Of a stretch of DNA of 64,000 bases, positions 54,703 to 63,885 are shown piece by piece; the first letter of the stretch is position 1; the number at the start of each line of letters is the position of its first letter. The stretch is from Methanosarcina horonobensis HB-1 = JCM 15518 (GTDB lineage: Archaea; Halobacteriota; Methanosarcinia; Methanosarcinales; Methanosarcinaceae). The stretch spans positions 2,397,036 through 2,461,035 of the forward strand of contig NZ_CP009516.1 of NCBI RefSeq assembly GCF_000970285.1, written 5' to 3'. The notes under the pieces are model-generated. The model ran no database searches, was not told the DNA's origin, and saw nothing but the letters and a program-made list of their open reading frames with translations. Both the position numbers and the translations under genes were made by a program.

Positions 54703-54969
54703 ATGAACAGCAGTCTGAATGACATTAATTATGAAAAGCTTGAAAAACTGCCTCCATCTGCAAAGCTTGTGTTTAAAACCCTTGAAGCAAACGGGCAGAT
54801 GACGCAAAAAGATATAATCCGTGAAACAATTCTTCCTTCACGCACAGTCCGATATGCACTAAACAGGCTGAAAGAAGAAAAGATTCTGCTTGAACGGTTT
54901 TATTTCCTTGACTCACGCCAGAGCCTTTACGAAATAAAAAGACCTATGAGTAATGCTCTTGCAGTTTGA
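54703..54969 (+). CDS. Winged-helix transcriptional regulator, 88 aa
   Basis: A compact winged-helix protein of the MarR/archaeal type: LEKLPPSAKLVFKTLEANGQ, MTQKDIIRETILPSRTVRYA (recognition helix) and the wing LKEEKILLERFYFLDSRQSL. No sensor domain or cysteines are seen. The start ATG at 54703 follows GAACCT. A promoter with the sulfur-regulon palindrome lies about 250 nt upstream, so it may belong to that regulon as a secondary regulator. That link is inference. Confidence 0.8.
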   Translation: MNSSLNDINYEKLEKLPPSAKLVFKTLEANGQMTQKDIIRETILPSRTVRYALNRLKEEKILLERFYFLDSRQSLYEIKRPMSNALAV

Positions 54970-55387
54970 AGCAATAAATTCTCTTTTGTGCAAACGTATT
55001 TTACAAACATATCTTTTGCACAGCTATTCAAACTGCAGTATAAATCTAAATTTTGAGGTCTTTACCTCGCTATTTTTCTAAATTCTGGTTTCTTCTGGTT
55101 TCCTGCACTGCATACAGGTAAGTTTAAAAGCAGGTATCAATGAGCAATGAGCATTCAAAGGCCAAAGCTTGCTATTTTCAGTTTCTCGAATTCGGGGCAC
55201 GCTCGGTAATTATATATTGAGCAAAATACAAATTCGCAGTTGTCAGTTTCCTGTAAATTGCTTTAAATTATTGTCCGAAAGATGGCAGATAATAGCAGTT
55301 CAAACTCGCGGGGGCAAAGTTAGCAGAAAAATCCCGGGATAAACTGATATGAAAATCCTGAATAAACTGCTGTAGAGAGGGGTAATT
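54970..55387. other. Non-coding stretch
   Basis: 418 nt between two genes. It contains a short direct repeat (TTCTGGTTTC twice near 55084) and a purine-rich GAGAGGGG ribosome site for the ThiN-like gene. No gene or operator is seen. Confidence 0.4.
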
Positions 55388-55972
55388 ATGCATCTCAACG
55401 AGAAAATAGACATGACAGGGCGTTTATATCTTGCCCTTGAGCAAATCGAAAACTGTGAAGAATTCTCAGCTCTGATTCCTGAAGTCAGGACAAATTTCGT
55501 TTATGCATCAAAAGAATCAACCGATCCTGAAGATGTTCTTGCAGTTGACGGGAGGATTACTGTTGTAGATAAACTTCCAAAAGCTGCCGGAAAAATAAAA
55601 TTCGGAGTTTCAGGCTATATGGCAAACCTGATTCTGGAAATCAGAAAACATGACCCGGAAATAAGGTCTGCGATAGATTTTGCAAATTCTCCGCAGATCA
55701 CCAGTTTTCTGAAAGATTACTGTAAGGAAAAAGGGTGGATATTTTCAGGAATAGACAGGCGTTCTGAGCCTGAAAGTATAAAAGACCCGGACGAAGTATC
55801 TGCATCCTGGGAAGTCGCAGAAGCTATTCAGGCTGCTGGAGGACAGGTCCCAAGGGTTTTTTCCGAGACCGGAGCAGTCGGGAAGGAGCCGGTAAGCATT
55901 TTTGTAGGTAAAGATCCGCTGGAGATAGCGTATTATATCTGTGAGCTTGCAAAAAGGCTTAATAAACCGTGA
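55388..55972 (+). CDS. ThiN-type thiamine-phosphate synthase domain protein
   Basis: The 194-residue protein matches the archaeal ThiN fold: LIPEVRTNFVYASKESTDPE, DVLAVDGRITVVDKLPKAAG, KIKFGVSGYMANLILEIRKH, GWIFSGIDRR and VFSETGAVGKEPVSIFVGKD. ThiN either makes thiamine phosphate (fused to ThiD) or acts as a ligand-binding domain of the ThiR repressor. This copy stands alone, without ThiD or an HTH domain, and ThiE is already encoded at 18874. It may therefore be a redundant synthase or a binding protein. A GAGAGGGG ribosome site precedes the ATG. Confidence 0.85.
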   Translation: MHLNEKIDMTGRLYLALEQIENCEEFSALIPEVRTNFVYASKESTDPEDVLAVDGRITVVDKLPKAAGKIKFGVSGYMANLILEIRKHDPEIRSAIDFANSPQITSFLKDYCKEKGWIFSGIDRRSEPESIKDPDEVSASWEVAEAIQAAGGQVPRVFSETGAVGKEPVSIFVGKDPLEIAYYICELAKRLNKP

Positions 55973-56304
55973 TAGGCCTCGAAATAAGAGATACAAACAA
56001 ATCCATTTTTCTTCATTTCAAAAATTATATTTTTTACTCTTTTTTCCTTCATCTTATTGTATCCCCCGCATTCACGTTTTCTACTCCTTAATTTATTTGA
56101 TTGCAAATATAGTTTGGCTTTTATACATTAAATATGTCTAAGCTGATAATCCGTATTTCAAACAAGAAAATGATATCATGAGGCTTTACTCAAGAGCAAA
56201 GGATAGAAATTTTCCGCTAAATTAGCGGTCATTTTTTCTTTAAAAGAACATCTCAATAGTATCATAAATCATAATCTGATAAGATATTTAGACTGGAAAT
56301 CACA
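55973..56304. other. Non-coding stretch
   Basis: About 330 nt, T-rich after the ThiN-like gene (possible terminator). It contains a short CGCTAAATTAGCG palindrome (56213-56225). No gene is seen. Confidence 0.4.
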
Positions 56305-56373
56305 TTGATTTTAGAATATTCCGATATTTTGAGAGATTATCGAATAATACGAAAACCGTTTGAGGGAGTGGGT

Positions 56374-56925
56374 ATGGAGTTTATAACAAGCGGGCTATAC
56401 TGGCTTATGTGGACAGTTACCACCATGGCAGTTATAGTTTTCGGTGGAAATACCGATCCTGACGTGTTTTATCCTGAAACCAGCGAATTCTATTATGTAG
56501 GGGCAACCGGAGAGCCAATTGAACTTATAAATAATCCGAACTCAATTGATCCGACTTATCAAGAACTAATTACATTCCTGAGGTCTGATAAGACTGATGA
56601 AATCGAATACTCTCTGGAAAATTTCACATGCGGAGATTTCGCGGAGATGGTCCACAATAACGCTGAAGAGACCGGCATAAAGGCTGCCTGGGTATGTGTA
56701 GACTTCATAGGTTCCACGGAAGGACACGCCTGCAATGCCTTTAATACCACAGATAGAGGCTTGATCTTTGTGGACTGCACAGGGATCTACCCTTATGAAC
56801 CCGGTAGCCGGGACTGCACTGTAAAGGTCGAAATTGGGGAAATATATCAACCGAAAGAACTGTTTACTTCCGGAGAAACATATGCCCAGATGGGCGTGGT
56901 TAAAAATATTGAACTCTACTGGTAG
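56374..56925 (+). CDS. Transglutaminase-like exported or membrane-anchored protein
   Basis: The frame opens at 56305, but the likely start is ATG at 56374. That start has GGGAGTGGG upstream and begins with a hydrophobic anchor MEFITSGLYWLMWTVTTMAV. The globular part carries a Cys-His-Asp arrangement: FTCGDFAEMVHNNAEE, STEGHACNAFNTTDRG and LIFVDCTGIYPYEPGS. This resembles the catalytic triad order of transglutaminase-like cysteine proteins. Methanosarcina has several such small proteins. Substrate and partners are unknown. It converges on the hypothetical gene at 57021. Confidence 0.7.
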   Translation: MEFITSGLYWLMWTVTTMAVIVFGGNTDPDVFYPETSEFYYVGATGEPIELINNPNSIDPTYQELITFLRSDKTDEIEYSLENFTCGDFAEMVHNNAEETGIKAAWVCVDFIGSTEGHACNAFNTTDRGLIFVDCTGIYPYEPGSRDCTVKVEIGEIYQPKELFTSGETYAQMGVVKNIELYW

Positions 56926-57020
56926 TTCACTCCCGTACAGTTTACAAACTCAAGTTTTACGTAGTCCACGTCTTATCCGGAGTCTGGGTCTTATCTGAAT
57001 CTTATATTACAGACAAGGTT

Positions 57021-57383
57021 TTACAGACATCTCCTTGGATTTGCCGCTTCCTTCTTAAGGACTTCAACCCAGTCAGGAGACTGCACACCGGGATACTCAT
57101 ATCCCAGAACAAGGACCTCACTGAATTCTTCACCCTCAGCTGGTAAAGATCCGGTTACCTCATAAGTCGGGAAAGGAACCTGAAGGACTCCTTTTACAGT
57201 TTCGCCTTCTTCCAGTTTCGTAAGTCTGGTGAGATTATCCGTAAAAAGAGCTTCTTCGGCATTGTTCGCAGTCACGATAGGTATTGTACGGATCGAGTGG
57301 TATATACATGATTCAATTACAGCGAAGCCAAGTACGAGCTCTTTCCAGATCATAGGTTTGTTTGTATCGGTTGTTTCTGCCAA
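57021..57383 (-). CDS. Hypothetical protein, 120 aa
   Basis: This protein is not recognised. It has a short hydrophobic segment near residue 14 (KELVLGFAVIESCIYH) and a beta-rich acidic C-terminal half (VKGVLQVPFPTYEVTGSLPA, EVLVLGYEYPGVQSP). It has no signal peptide and no conserved cysteine pattern. The start at 57383 is the first ATG. It lies between the transglutaminase-like gene (convergent) and a membrane nuclease gene in the same direction. Confidence 0.55.
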   Translation of the reverse strand: MAETTDTNKPMIWKELVLGFAVIESCIYHSIRTIPIVTANNAEEALFTDNLTRLTKLEEGETVKGVLQVPFPTYEVTGSLPAEGEEFSEVLVLGYEYPGVQSPDWVEVLKKEAANPRRCL

Positions 57384-57519
57384 TGCTTACCCCTCAGAGT
57401 TAAACTTTTGAGTTTCAACAGGTTTTGAGTTGTATATACAAGGAATAGGATCGTAATTGATAAGTTCTTTTCTTCCTGTGAACTCTTCCTCCCAAAAAGG
57501 ATAATGGAATTACTGGAAC

Positions 57520-58017
57520 TCATTCTCTGTTGTGAATAATCTCATAACTTACCTTTCCTTTGCTTATGCATTCCCTGACAAGCTTTTCTCTCTGAGAAAG
57601 TGCGCCGTTTTTCCCGGACTTGACCTCTACAAAGACCACCTTATTCATTTCTCCTTCGGAAAGCCCGTCAAAGATGATGAAGTCCACAGGGGTTCCGAGA
57701 AATCTCGCGTCCTTGGGGTTGTATTCGAAGTCAGGAAAATAAGGGATAAGGTGTTCTGTGACCTTTCCGCGGATTACGGCTTCGCTTTTCTTTATTGCGT
57801 CCTGGCGGATTTTTTTCTCCTCGTCAAGTTTCCAGGTCCTGAAAAGAGTATCGGCTTTCTCGGAAACCTGGCGCTCCATTTCTCTGGTCTGCCAGGCTTC
57901 GTAAAGGTCTCTTGCACGGGATTCGACCCTGCCTTTCAATTTAATGTATTTAAGGAGCAGGTAAACTATAAGGAGGGCAAGAAAAAGGATAAGGGTTGAA
58001 ATCATCCAGTCGTCCAA
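57520..58017 (-). CDS. Membrane-anchored Holliday junction resolvase-like nuclease
   Basis: The N-terminus has one membrane helix (residues 5-24, MISTLILFLALLIVYLLLKY). A charged helical linker follows, then a PD-(D/E)xK nuclease-like domain with GTPVDFIIFDGLSEGEMNKV and VFVEVKSGKNGALSQREK (D...ExK). This matches the COG4741/Endonuc_Holl group, predicted secreted or membrane nucleases distantly related to archaeal Holliday junction resolvases. The role is unknown. It has its own AT-rich upstream region with short GAAGTATAAAT repeats. Confidence 0.85.
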   Translation of the reverse strand: MDDWMISTLILFLALLIVYLLLKYIKLKGRVESRARDLYEAWQTREMERQVSEKADTLFRTWKLDEEKKIRQDAIKKSEAVIRGKVTEHLIPYFPDFEYNPKDARFLGTPVDFIIFDGLSEGEMNKVVFVEVKSGKNGALSQREKLVRECISKGKVSYEIIHNRE

Positions 58018-58345
58018 GGTTGTTTCTCCGTAAAGGGTTTGTTTTTCAATAGAGCAAAGTGAAGTATAAATTCTCGAAGTATAAATCTTGAAGAACAGAT
58101 CTCGAGAATAAACCTCGATAAATATATCTTAGACTCTATAAACGGCTGTAAATATTTAAAAGTTCCAGCAAACATCACTTCTCTCCGTTATTCTAATTCT
58201 AAAGCCTCAAATATATAAAAAGTATTCATATATGTTTATAAAAACTAAATATATCATAGAAATACTCTGGAAACGGAAGAGTTTAAGTTGACAGGTTTAA
58301 GTTGATAGCAATTTAGCTCAATAGCGATTTGAGTGGGGGAAGTGT
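58018..58345. other. Divergent intergenic region
   Basis: About 330 nt between the nuclease and antiporter genes. GAAGTATAAAT is repeated at about 58061 and 58077. AT-rich segments near 58150-58250 are promoter-like. No gene is seen. Confidence 0.4.
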
Positions 58346-59578
58346 GTGGCTGAAGTGATAAATATTGCTCTTATAGTTATAGGTGGGCTGGTCTTCTTTC
58401 TTGGAGTTATTTCTCAGCGTATTAAAGAATGGAATTTATCTGAACCTCTTTTAGCTTTAGTAATAGGTGTTTTGCTGAGTTTGGCGTTTGAGACTCTTGA
58501 TTTGAGACTTCTGAACCCTCTGCTTTTAGAAGAAGCTCCCAGACTGGCTCTGGCTGTCGGTGTAATGGGAGTAGCATTAAGAGTTCCTTCCAGCTACATT
58601 ATCAAAAATTGGCGGTCCATAGCGGCTATGCTCGGGATTGTAATGCCTTTCATGTGGGTTATGAATAGCTTGCTCACGTACTGGCTTCTGGATTTCAGCT
58701 TTCTTACAGCTCTGATTCTGGGTGCAATTATGACTCCAACAGACCCTGTGCTTGCCATAACCATTGTAAGCGGACAGATAGCAAAGGATAATCTTCCTGA
58801 AAGACTGAGAGACCTAATCTCAGTAGAGTCCGGTTCTAATGATGGGCTGGCTTACCCTTTCGTAATGCTTCCTATTCTCTGGATGACCCACAGACCTGAA
58901 GAAGCTCTGAACCGATGGGTGATATACACAATTTTCTGGGAAGTTGGAGCTGCCATAGTTCTTGGGGCTCTAATAGGTTATACATCAGGTCACCTGCTCA
59001 GAAGAGCGCAGAGTAAAAGAGCTATTGACCTGCCTTCTTACACCGCTTACACTCTTGCCCTTACATTTCTTACACTGGGGGGTGTAAAGCTCATCGGAAG
59101 CGATGGTATACTTGCTGTTTTTGTTGCAGGGATATTTTTCGGCATGACATCGACCGATGAAGAGAGACGTGATGAAGAACGCATAGTGGAGGGTGCAGAC
59201 CGTTTTTTCACGATTCCTATATTTGCCCTGCTGGGCCTGGTCATCCCATGGCAGGAATGGATAAGGCTTGGATGGGCAGGTTTGATTCTTTCTTTTTTGA
59301 TGCTGCTCCTGCATAGAATACCTATCCTTTTTCTTATTAAATCTCTTGTACCCAATCTTAAAAGTAAGCTGGATATCCTTTTCACAGGCTGGTTTGGTCC
59401 TATTGGAGTAGCAGCTTTTTATTATGCCCGATTTTCAATGAGACAAACCGGGATAGAAGGACTGTGGCCGGTTGTTAGCCTGGTGATATCTATGTCAGTT
59501 GTGCTTCACGGAATAACTGCAACTTACTTCACAAAACTTTATGGGAAGCATAGCTCAAAAAAGCCGGAAGATGAGTAA
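58346..59578 (+). CDS. Na+(K+)/H+ antiporter, NhaP/CPA1 type
   Basis: A 410-residue transporter with about 12 membrane helices exchanging sodium or potassium for protons. The CPA1 core motifs are ALILGAIMTPTDPVLAITIV (the TPTDP helix) and LRDLISVESGSNDGLAYPFV (the ESxxNDG helix with the transport Asp), followed by GWFGPIGVAAFYYARFS. The start is GTG at 58346 with GTGGGGGAAG upstream. A broken paralogue covers the last 230 residues at 42513-43272. It stands as a single gene before the ATPase-MscS pair. Confidence 0.92.
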   Translation: MAEVINIALIVIGGLVFFLGVISQRIKEWNLSEPLLALVIGVLLSLAFETLDLRLLNPLLLEEAPRLALAVGVMGVALRVPSSYIIKNWRSIAAMLGIVMPFMWVMNSLLTYWLLDFSFLTALILGAIMTPTDPVLAITIVSGQIAKDNLPERLRDLISVESGSNDGLAYPFVMLPILWMTHRPEEALNRWVIYTIFWEVGAAIVLGALIGYTSGHLLRRAQSKRAIDLPSYTAYTLALTFLTLGGVKLIGSDGILAVFVAGIFFGMTSTDEERRDEERIVEGADRFFTIPIFALLGLVIPWQEWIRLGWAGLILSFLMLLLHRIPILFLIKSLVPNLKSKLDILFTGWFGPIGVAAFYYARFSMRQTGIEGLWPVVSLVISMSVVLHGITATYFTKLYGKHSSKKPEDE

Positions 59579-59757
59579 CTTTCTATTCAGAAGAACAAAC
59601 TCCAGAACTCCGGATCTTTATTTTTTGACTACTGCAGCTTTCCGTTTGGTATCATTGATTCTGGAACAATAGCTACTGTAAACTAATCTGAGATTAATGA
59701 GTCCTTATCTTACACGGTGTCTATTAAAGTATAATACACGAAATAGAATATAGGGAT

Positions 59758-60825
59758 ATGGTGAAGATTCACAGTAACGACTCCGATAAAATGGTCCTCG
59801 GCGAGGTTCTGGGGCTCAGGGACAGCATAGGAGAAATCCAGGAAGCAATTGCTGACTTTGACGTTGGAAAAAGACTGAATGTAGCTATTATAGCCGAACC
59901 TCTCGGAGGAAAAACGACCCTGATTAACGAAATCGAGAAACTAAATATAAGCAGGGCGACAAAAATCACATTTTCCGGGATTGTCCGGGATAAAAGGGAG
60001 ACCTCTCTTCCCGAAGACGCAAAAAGAGTCGTGATTTTAGATAACTGCCATTTCCTGTATATGAGAAAACCTGGAGGTTTTGATGTATTTTATGAATTCC
60101 TGAACATGGTTAGCTCACAGGACAGGATATTTATTACCACTTGGAACACCTTCTCCTGGAAATATTTAAACGAAGTCTTCAGGCTTGATAAGTATTTCCC
60201 TGTACTGATATCTGTTCCCCCTTTTAAAAAGGAAAATTTCGAAGACCTTCTTTTAAGAAAGTATGAAGAAGGGGAAATCATATTTGGTAACGATGAAGAG
60301 GCAAAAGAAGAAGCTCTGGTTTATATAGAAGACTATCCGCTTGAATTGGCCTCCCTGGGAAGGAAAATTTACCTCCCGATTCTGAGAATTAATCTTTCTT
60401 ACCTTAAAAAATGTATTTTAAACAGGAAAGAAAAAGAAAAAAAGGAAGAAAAAGAAACTGTTGAGAATCGGGTTTTTGGAGAAATTTACCGGGAATCAAA
60501 AGGTAACCCTGGTATCGCACTCAGGGTCTGGGAAATCGGGATTGATTATCCCCGTATAGAACCTGATGACGTGCCCCATTTTTCATATGACATAGAACTC
60601 GAACAGGAGGAAGCTTTTGTCCTGGAACTGATACTTTCATACCAGGGTCTGAGAAAAAGTGAGATTGTCGACACGATAGACTCTACTTTAAGGACGGATG
60701 AAATTCTCTTCCAGCTCCTGAATCAGGAATTAATTTTTGAGCATGAGGACGGATCTTTTCGTGTAAGGCCAGAAGCCCTGCGCAGTGTCATCGCATATCT
60801 GGAAAAATTTAGGCTGGTGTGGTAA
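59758..60825 (+). CDS. STAND/AAA-like ATPase with C-terminal winged helix
   Basis: The 355-residue protein carries a P-loop NVAIIAEPLGGKTTLINEIE at about residue 46 and Walker B AKRVVILDNCHFLYM. A sensor-like Thr follows (IFITTWNTFSWKYL), then a helical lid containing a Lys/Glu-rich charged linker (NRKEKEKKEEKE). The C-terminal region (VLELILSYQGLRKSEIVDTI, LLNQELIFEHEDGSFRVRPE) looks like a winged helix. It resembles archaeal NTPases with HTH tails. Its TAA directly abuts the ATG of the MscS gene, so the two are co-translated. A regulatory or assembly role for the channel is speculative. Confidence 0.82.
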   Translation: MVKIHSNDSDKMVLGEVLGLRDSIGEIQEAIADFDVGKRLNVAIIAEPLGGKTTLINEIEKLNISRATKITFSGIVRDKRETSLPEDAKRVVILDNCHFLYMRKPGGFDVFYEFLNMVSSQDRIFITTWNTFSWKYLNEVFRLDKYFPVLISVPPFKKENFEDLLLRKYEEGEIIFGNDEEAKEEALVYIEDYPLELASLGRKIYLPILRINLSYLKKCILNRKEKEKKEEKETVENRVFGEIYRESKGNPGIALRVWEIGIDYPRIEPDDVPHFSYDIELEQEEAFVLELILSYQGLRKSEIVDTIDSTLRTDEILFQLLNQELIFEHEDGSFRVRPEALRSVIAYLEKFRLVW

Positions 60826-61776
60826 ATGGTAAATGGAGAGGAGACTGTAGAGACAGGCAGAGAGCAACTTCTGGAGACCCTAAGGTCTATAGAGACACAA
60901 ACTCTAGTAACTATGATATTGATTCTCCTTGTCGCATACATACTCGGAAAAATAGTAACCATTATACTCTCAAAACTATCGGAACAAATGAGCCGCAGTG
61001 GCAGTGTAAAAGTCAAAATGATTATCCCTGCTATAAAGTTTGGAATTTATGTTATCGCTTTTTATTATTTCTTAGGGGAAATACTCACGATATTCGGACC
61101 GGAACTGTTTCTCCTGACAGGTCTTGTGGGTGCGATCATTGGTTTTGGATTAAAAGATATTTTTGCAGATTTTGTTGGAGGAGTTGTAGTTGCTTTCGAA
61201 AGACCTTACCAGGTAGGAGACAAAATCACCCTTGGAAACTATTATGGTGAAGTAATTGATATAGGGCTAAGGGCGACAAAACTAGTCACACCGGATGATG
61301 ACACTGTTACAATCCCTAACAGCCTGATTTTTAATGAATCCATTGCCAGCAGCAATTATGGGGACCCGGAGATGATGGTTGTAATAGATCTTTATATCGC
61401 ATCCGAGTCCGATGTAAACGGTGCAATGAAAATTTTAAGGGAAACAGTTGTGAGTTCCAGGTATATTTATATTTCCAGAAGAAGCCCTATTATCCTGCTG
61501 CATAAATCTCTTCCTTTTTATACAAGGTTAAGAGCCAGAGCATATGTAAACGACCTTAGAGACGAATTCGAGTTTGAATCCGATGTGCACACAAGAGCCT
61601 GGATAGAGTTTAAGAAGAAAGGGATCAGAGCTCCACAACTCCACGTCCTGAGTGTTCCTCCAGTAGAGGAAGGACGCGAATCAAGTGATTCAACCCGAAG
61701 AAACGTTCGGTTAAACCGGAGAAACAGAAAAGATTCCGAGTTTAATATCGACTCTCAGAAAGACTCTGAACTCTGA
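60826..61776 (+). CDS. MscS-family mechanosensitive channel
   Basis: A 316-residue channel with three membrane helices (about 28-48, 65-85 and 90-110). It has the pore-lining TM3 GLVGAIIGFGLKDIFADFVG, the MscS beta-domain ERPYQVGDKITLGNYYGEVI and IGLRATKLVTPDDDTVTIPN, and a cytoplasmic vestibule domain. The C-terminus is a Ser/Arg/Asn-rich disordered tail. MscS channels release osmolytes on hypoosmotic shock. It is encoded with the upstream ATPase. Confidence 0.92.
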   Translation: MVNGEETVETGREQLLETLRSIETQTLVTMILILLVAYILGKIVTIILSKLSEQMSRSGSVKVKMIIPAIKFGIYVIAFYYFLGEILTIFGPELFLLTGLVGAIIGFGLKDIFADFVGGVVVAFERPYQVGDKITLGNYYGEVIDIGLRATKLVTPDDDTVTIPNSLIFNESIASSNYGDPEMMVVIDLYIASESDVNGAMKILRETVVSSRYIYISRRSPIILLHKSLPFYTRLRARAYVNDLRDEFEFESDVHTRAWIEFKKKGIRAPQLHVLSVPPVEEGRESSDSTRRNVRLNRRNRKDSEFNIDSQKDSEL

Positions 61777-61796
61777 GCCTAATTTTGTTTGATTCA

Positions 61797-62312
61797 TTAA
61801 ACTTTTAATCCAATTATATCGGGTTCCTTTCCTTCTTTTTCTGACTGGCTTATTATTGAGAAACTACCATCAGTTTCTAGGATGACAGCCCCTATATGTT
61901 CCATATTTGCATATCCATGATTCCTCACAGACTGCTCAATTTCTTCTTCAACAACTCGGGAGCGCTTCATTGAATCTTTAATGTATTTCCCGTTGTAGTA
62001 CACAAGAGAAGGCTCATTCTTTATAATACGCTTAACAGTGTCCGACTTTACCGTCAGCCAGGCAACTACATACTGCAAACCTATCAGGACTGCAAGAGCG
62101 GTTACTCCTTCAGTAAGTGAAACATTTCTATTCAAAAGAAGAGATCCGAATGTAGATCCGAGAGCGATTGTAACTACAAAGTCGAATGCATTAAGCTTGG
62201 AAAGTGTACGGTTTCCCGAAATTCTTAATAAAAATACAAGTGCAATATATCCCATCACTCCAAGGATAAAAATCCTTCCGATATCGTTCCAGCTATTGAA
62301 GAACAGGCCCAT
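61797..62312 (-). CDS. YetF/DUF421-type membrane protein
   Basis: The 171-residue protein has three membrane helices (about 10-30, 44-62 and 68-86) and the DUF421 signature RISGNRTLSKLNAFDFVVTI ALGS, then IKNEPSLVYYNGKYIKDSMK and a small alpha/beta domain ending SIISQSEKEGKEPD. Function is unknown; members occur in bacteria and methanogens. It converges on the MscS gene at 61776 with only 20 nt between. Confidence 0.88.
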   Translation of the reverse strand: MGLFFNSWNDIGRIFILGVMGYIALVFLLRISGNRTLSKLNAFDFVVTIALGSTFGSLLLNRNVSLTEGVTALAVLIGLQYVVAWLTVKSDTVKRIIKNEPSLVYYNGKYIKDSMKRSRVVEEEIEQSVRNHGYANMEHIGAVILETDGSFSIISQSEKEGKEPDIIGLKV

Positions 62313-62353
62313 TGTCCAATCCCCTATTAACCGAGTAAGTTTGCGGATGCTGG

Positions 62354-62440
62354 TTAGATAAGTTATTTTTCTTACTGACCAGGCAAGTTATGTTTGACGA
62401 GGTAAGTTATGTTTCTTGCTGGCCAGATAAATTATGTTTT
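62354..62440. repeat. Imperfect AAGTTATGTTT repeats
   Basis: AAGTTAT-type motifs recur at about 62360, 62385, 62404 and 62429, the second and third with TGTTT following. CTGACCAG/CTGGCCAG segments lie between them. They lie upstream of the YetF-like gene on its 5' side and may be degenerate operator repeats or slippage products. Confidence 0.4.
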
Positions 62441-62593
62441 TTTATTATCGGATATTTTTATATATGTAAATTAGTTGTATTATATCGTTGTCAGTTCTGA
62501 GACCCAGGTGTGAGGAAATTTAAAATCTCGGAAACTGAGAAAGCTATATTTTTGGGAAAAATTGATGGGAGCTCAGAGAGGACAGCATACGTA

Positions 62594-63547
62594 TTATTTT
62601 TTATCTGCAGCATTCATGAGATCAATGCCTACTGCCGTTCCTACCATAATATCTTCTTCTTTTTCGAGAGCCTCAAGAATATTTGAGATCAGAAGGTGAC
62701 TTATTGCTCTCCTTTGTCTGGGCTTCACCACGTACCTTAACCTCATTTCTATCCAGTTTTCCTGCAGCTTTGTATAGAGTTTTGTCTGCACATCATAGGT
62801 TGTAATGAAGTACTTTTCTCCCATGAGAAGGAGATCAGTATTAGCCAGGCTTTCGAACTCTCCTACAATAGGGCTTGCAGTTTCAAGGATTATCTCTTCG
62901 GCTTTTTTCCAGTTGCTGCCGTAAATCAGAAGAATCCTGATTTCGTCCCAGATAAAGGAATAGTCTTTTGTATAATTTTTTATCGTCTGGTTGAGAACAA
63001 AACTGTTCGGGATGTGGAGAATCCTGCCAGTGTACTGGTCTGCATCCACCCATTCCCTGATTTCCATAACTGAGGTGCTGAAACTTCCTATATCCAGTAC
63101 GTCGCCTGTACACTCTCCGACCTGGATCCTGTCTCCTGCTTTAAACGGGCGGGATATGATGATAAGAATTCCTCCGGCCAGGCTCCTCAGGAGGTCCTGC
63201 AGTGCAATCGCAACTCCGGCGCTCAGAATACCATAGGCAATGAGCAGGGTGGTTGTCCTCTCAACCCAGATCGCAAAAAGGGAGGCAAGAGCAAATACTG
63301 TTACAAGAATAGATATCGCTTTCCGCATAGTATATCTATCTTTGGAAGTCGAAACTCTTCTAAGGATGAGGCTGTCGGCAATGGAATTAATTATATAGGC
63401 TAGAAAAATTACAATTAAAGAGACAAGGAGAGCATCCAGTAGAGATCTGTCCTCGAAGATATAATAGTCAGTCAAATACCGAATATATGCAATAATAATT
63501 ATCAAGAACAGCAGGATAAATAAATTCAGCCGCTGGAGAATCCTCAT
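62594..63547 (-). CDS. MscS-family mechanosensitive channel, second type
   Basis: A 317-residue channel with four predicted membrane helices (about 7-24, 38-58, 82-98 and 105-122). TM3 contains GILSAGVAIALQDLLRSLAG, and the beta-domain is SRPFKAGDRIQVGECTGDVL followed by ILHIPNSFVLNQTIKNYTKD. It differs from the MscS at 60826 in helix count and sequence, so they are not recent duplicates. Start ATG at 63547. A long promoter region shared with azlC lies upstream. Confidence 0.9.
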   Translation of the reverse strand: MRILQRLNLFILLFLIIIIAYIRYLTDYYIFEDRSLLDALLVSLIVIFLAYIINSIADSLILRRVSTSKDRYTMRKAISILVTVFALASLFAIWVERTTTLLIAYGILSAGVAIALQDLLRSLAGGILIIISRPFKAGDRIQVGECTGDVLDIGSFSTSVMEIREWVDADQYTGRILHIPNSFVLNQTIKNYTKDYSFIWDEIRILLIYGSNWKKAEEIILETASPIVGEFESLANTDLLLMGEKYFITTYDVQTKLYTKLQENWIEMRLRYVVKPRQRRAISHLLISNILEALEKEEDIMVGTAVGIDLMNAADKK

Positions 63548-63885
63548 GTAATTAAATATAATACTTTTTTATATATCAATATAGTCAGCCCTGCGAGGTA
63601 ATTAATTCAAAATCACTTAGCTTGTCCTTGATCGTGTCAGTAGCTGATTAACAAAATATCACCGGTGTTTTCACTTTTACCTAATTCATCTTATTCACTT
63701 TTTTAAGTGATCTTCAAGTTGTGAATTAAAATTACGCAATAATCAGCTTTTACCATAATAAATCGATAATTTTCACATTTATTCAGATTACTACATATAT
63801 TCATTAATTTTAAATATGATAAATACAATTTTTGTTTTTCATTCTTCAAGGAAAACTGCAGCAAAAAGGTAACAGAAGAGATAGT
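63548..63885. other. Divergent intergenic region
   Basis: 338 nt between the MscS and azlC genes, strongly AT-rich with several TATA-like stretches (e.g. 63780-63830). No gene, repeat or palindrome of note is recognised. Confidence 0.4.
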
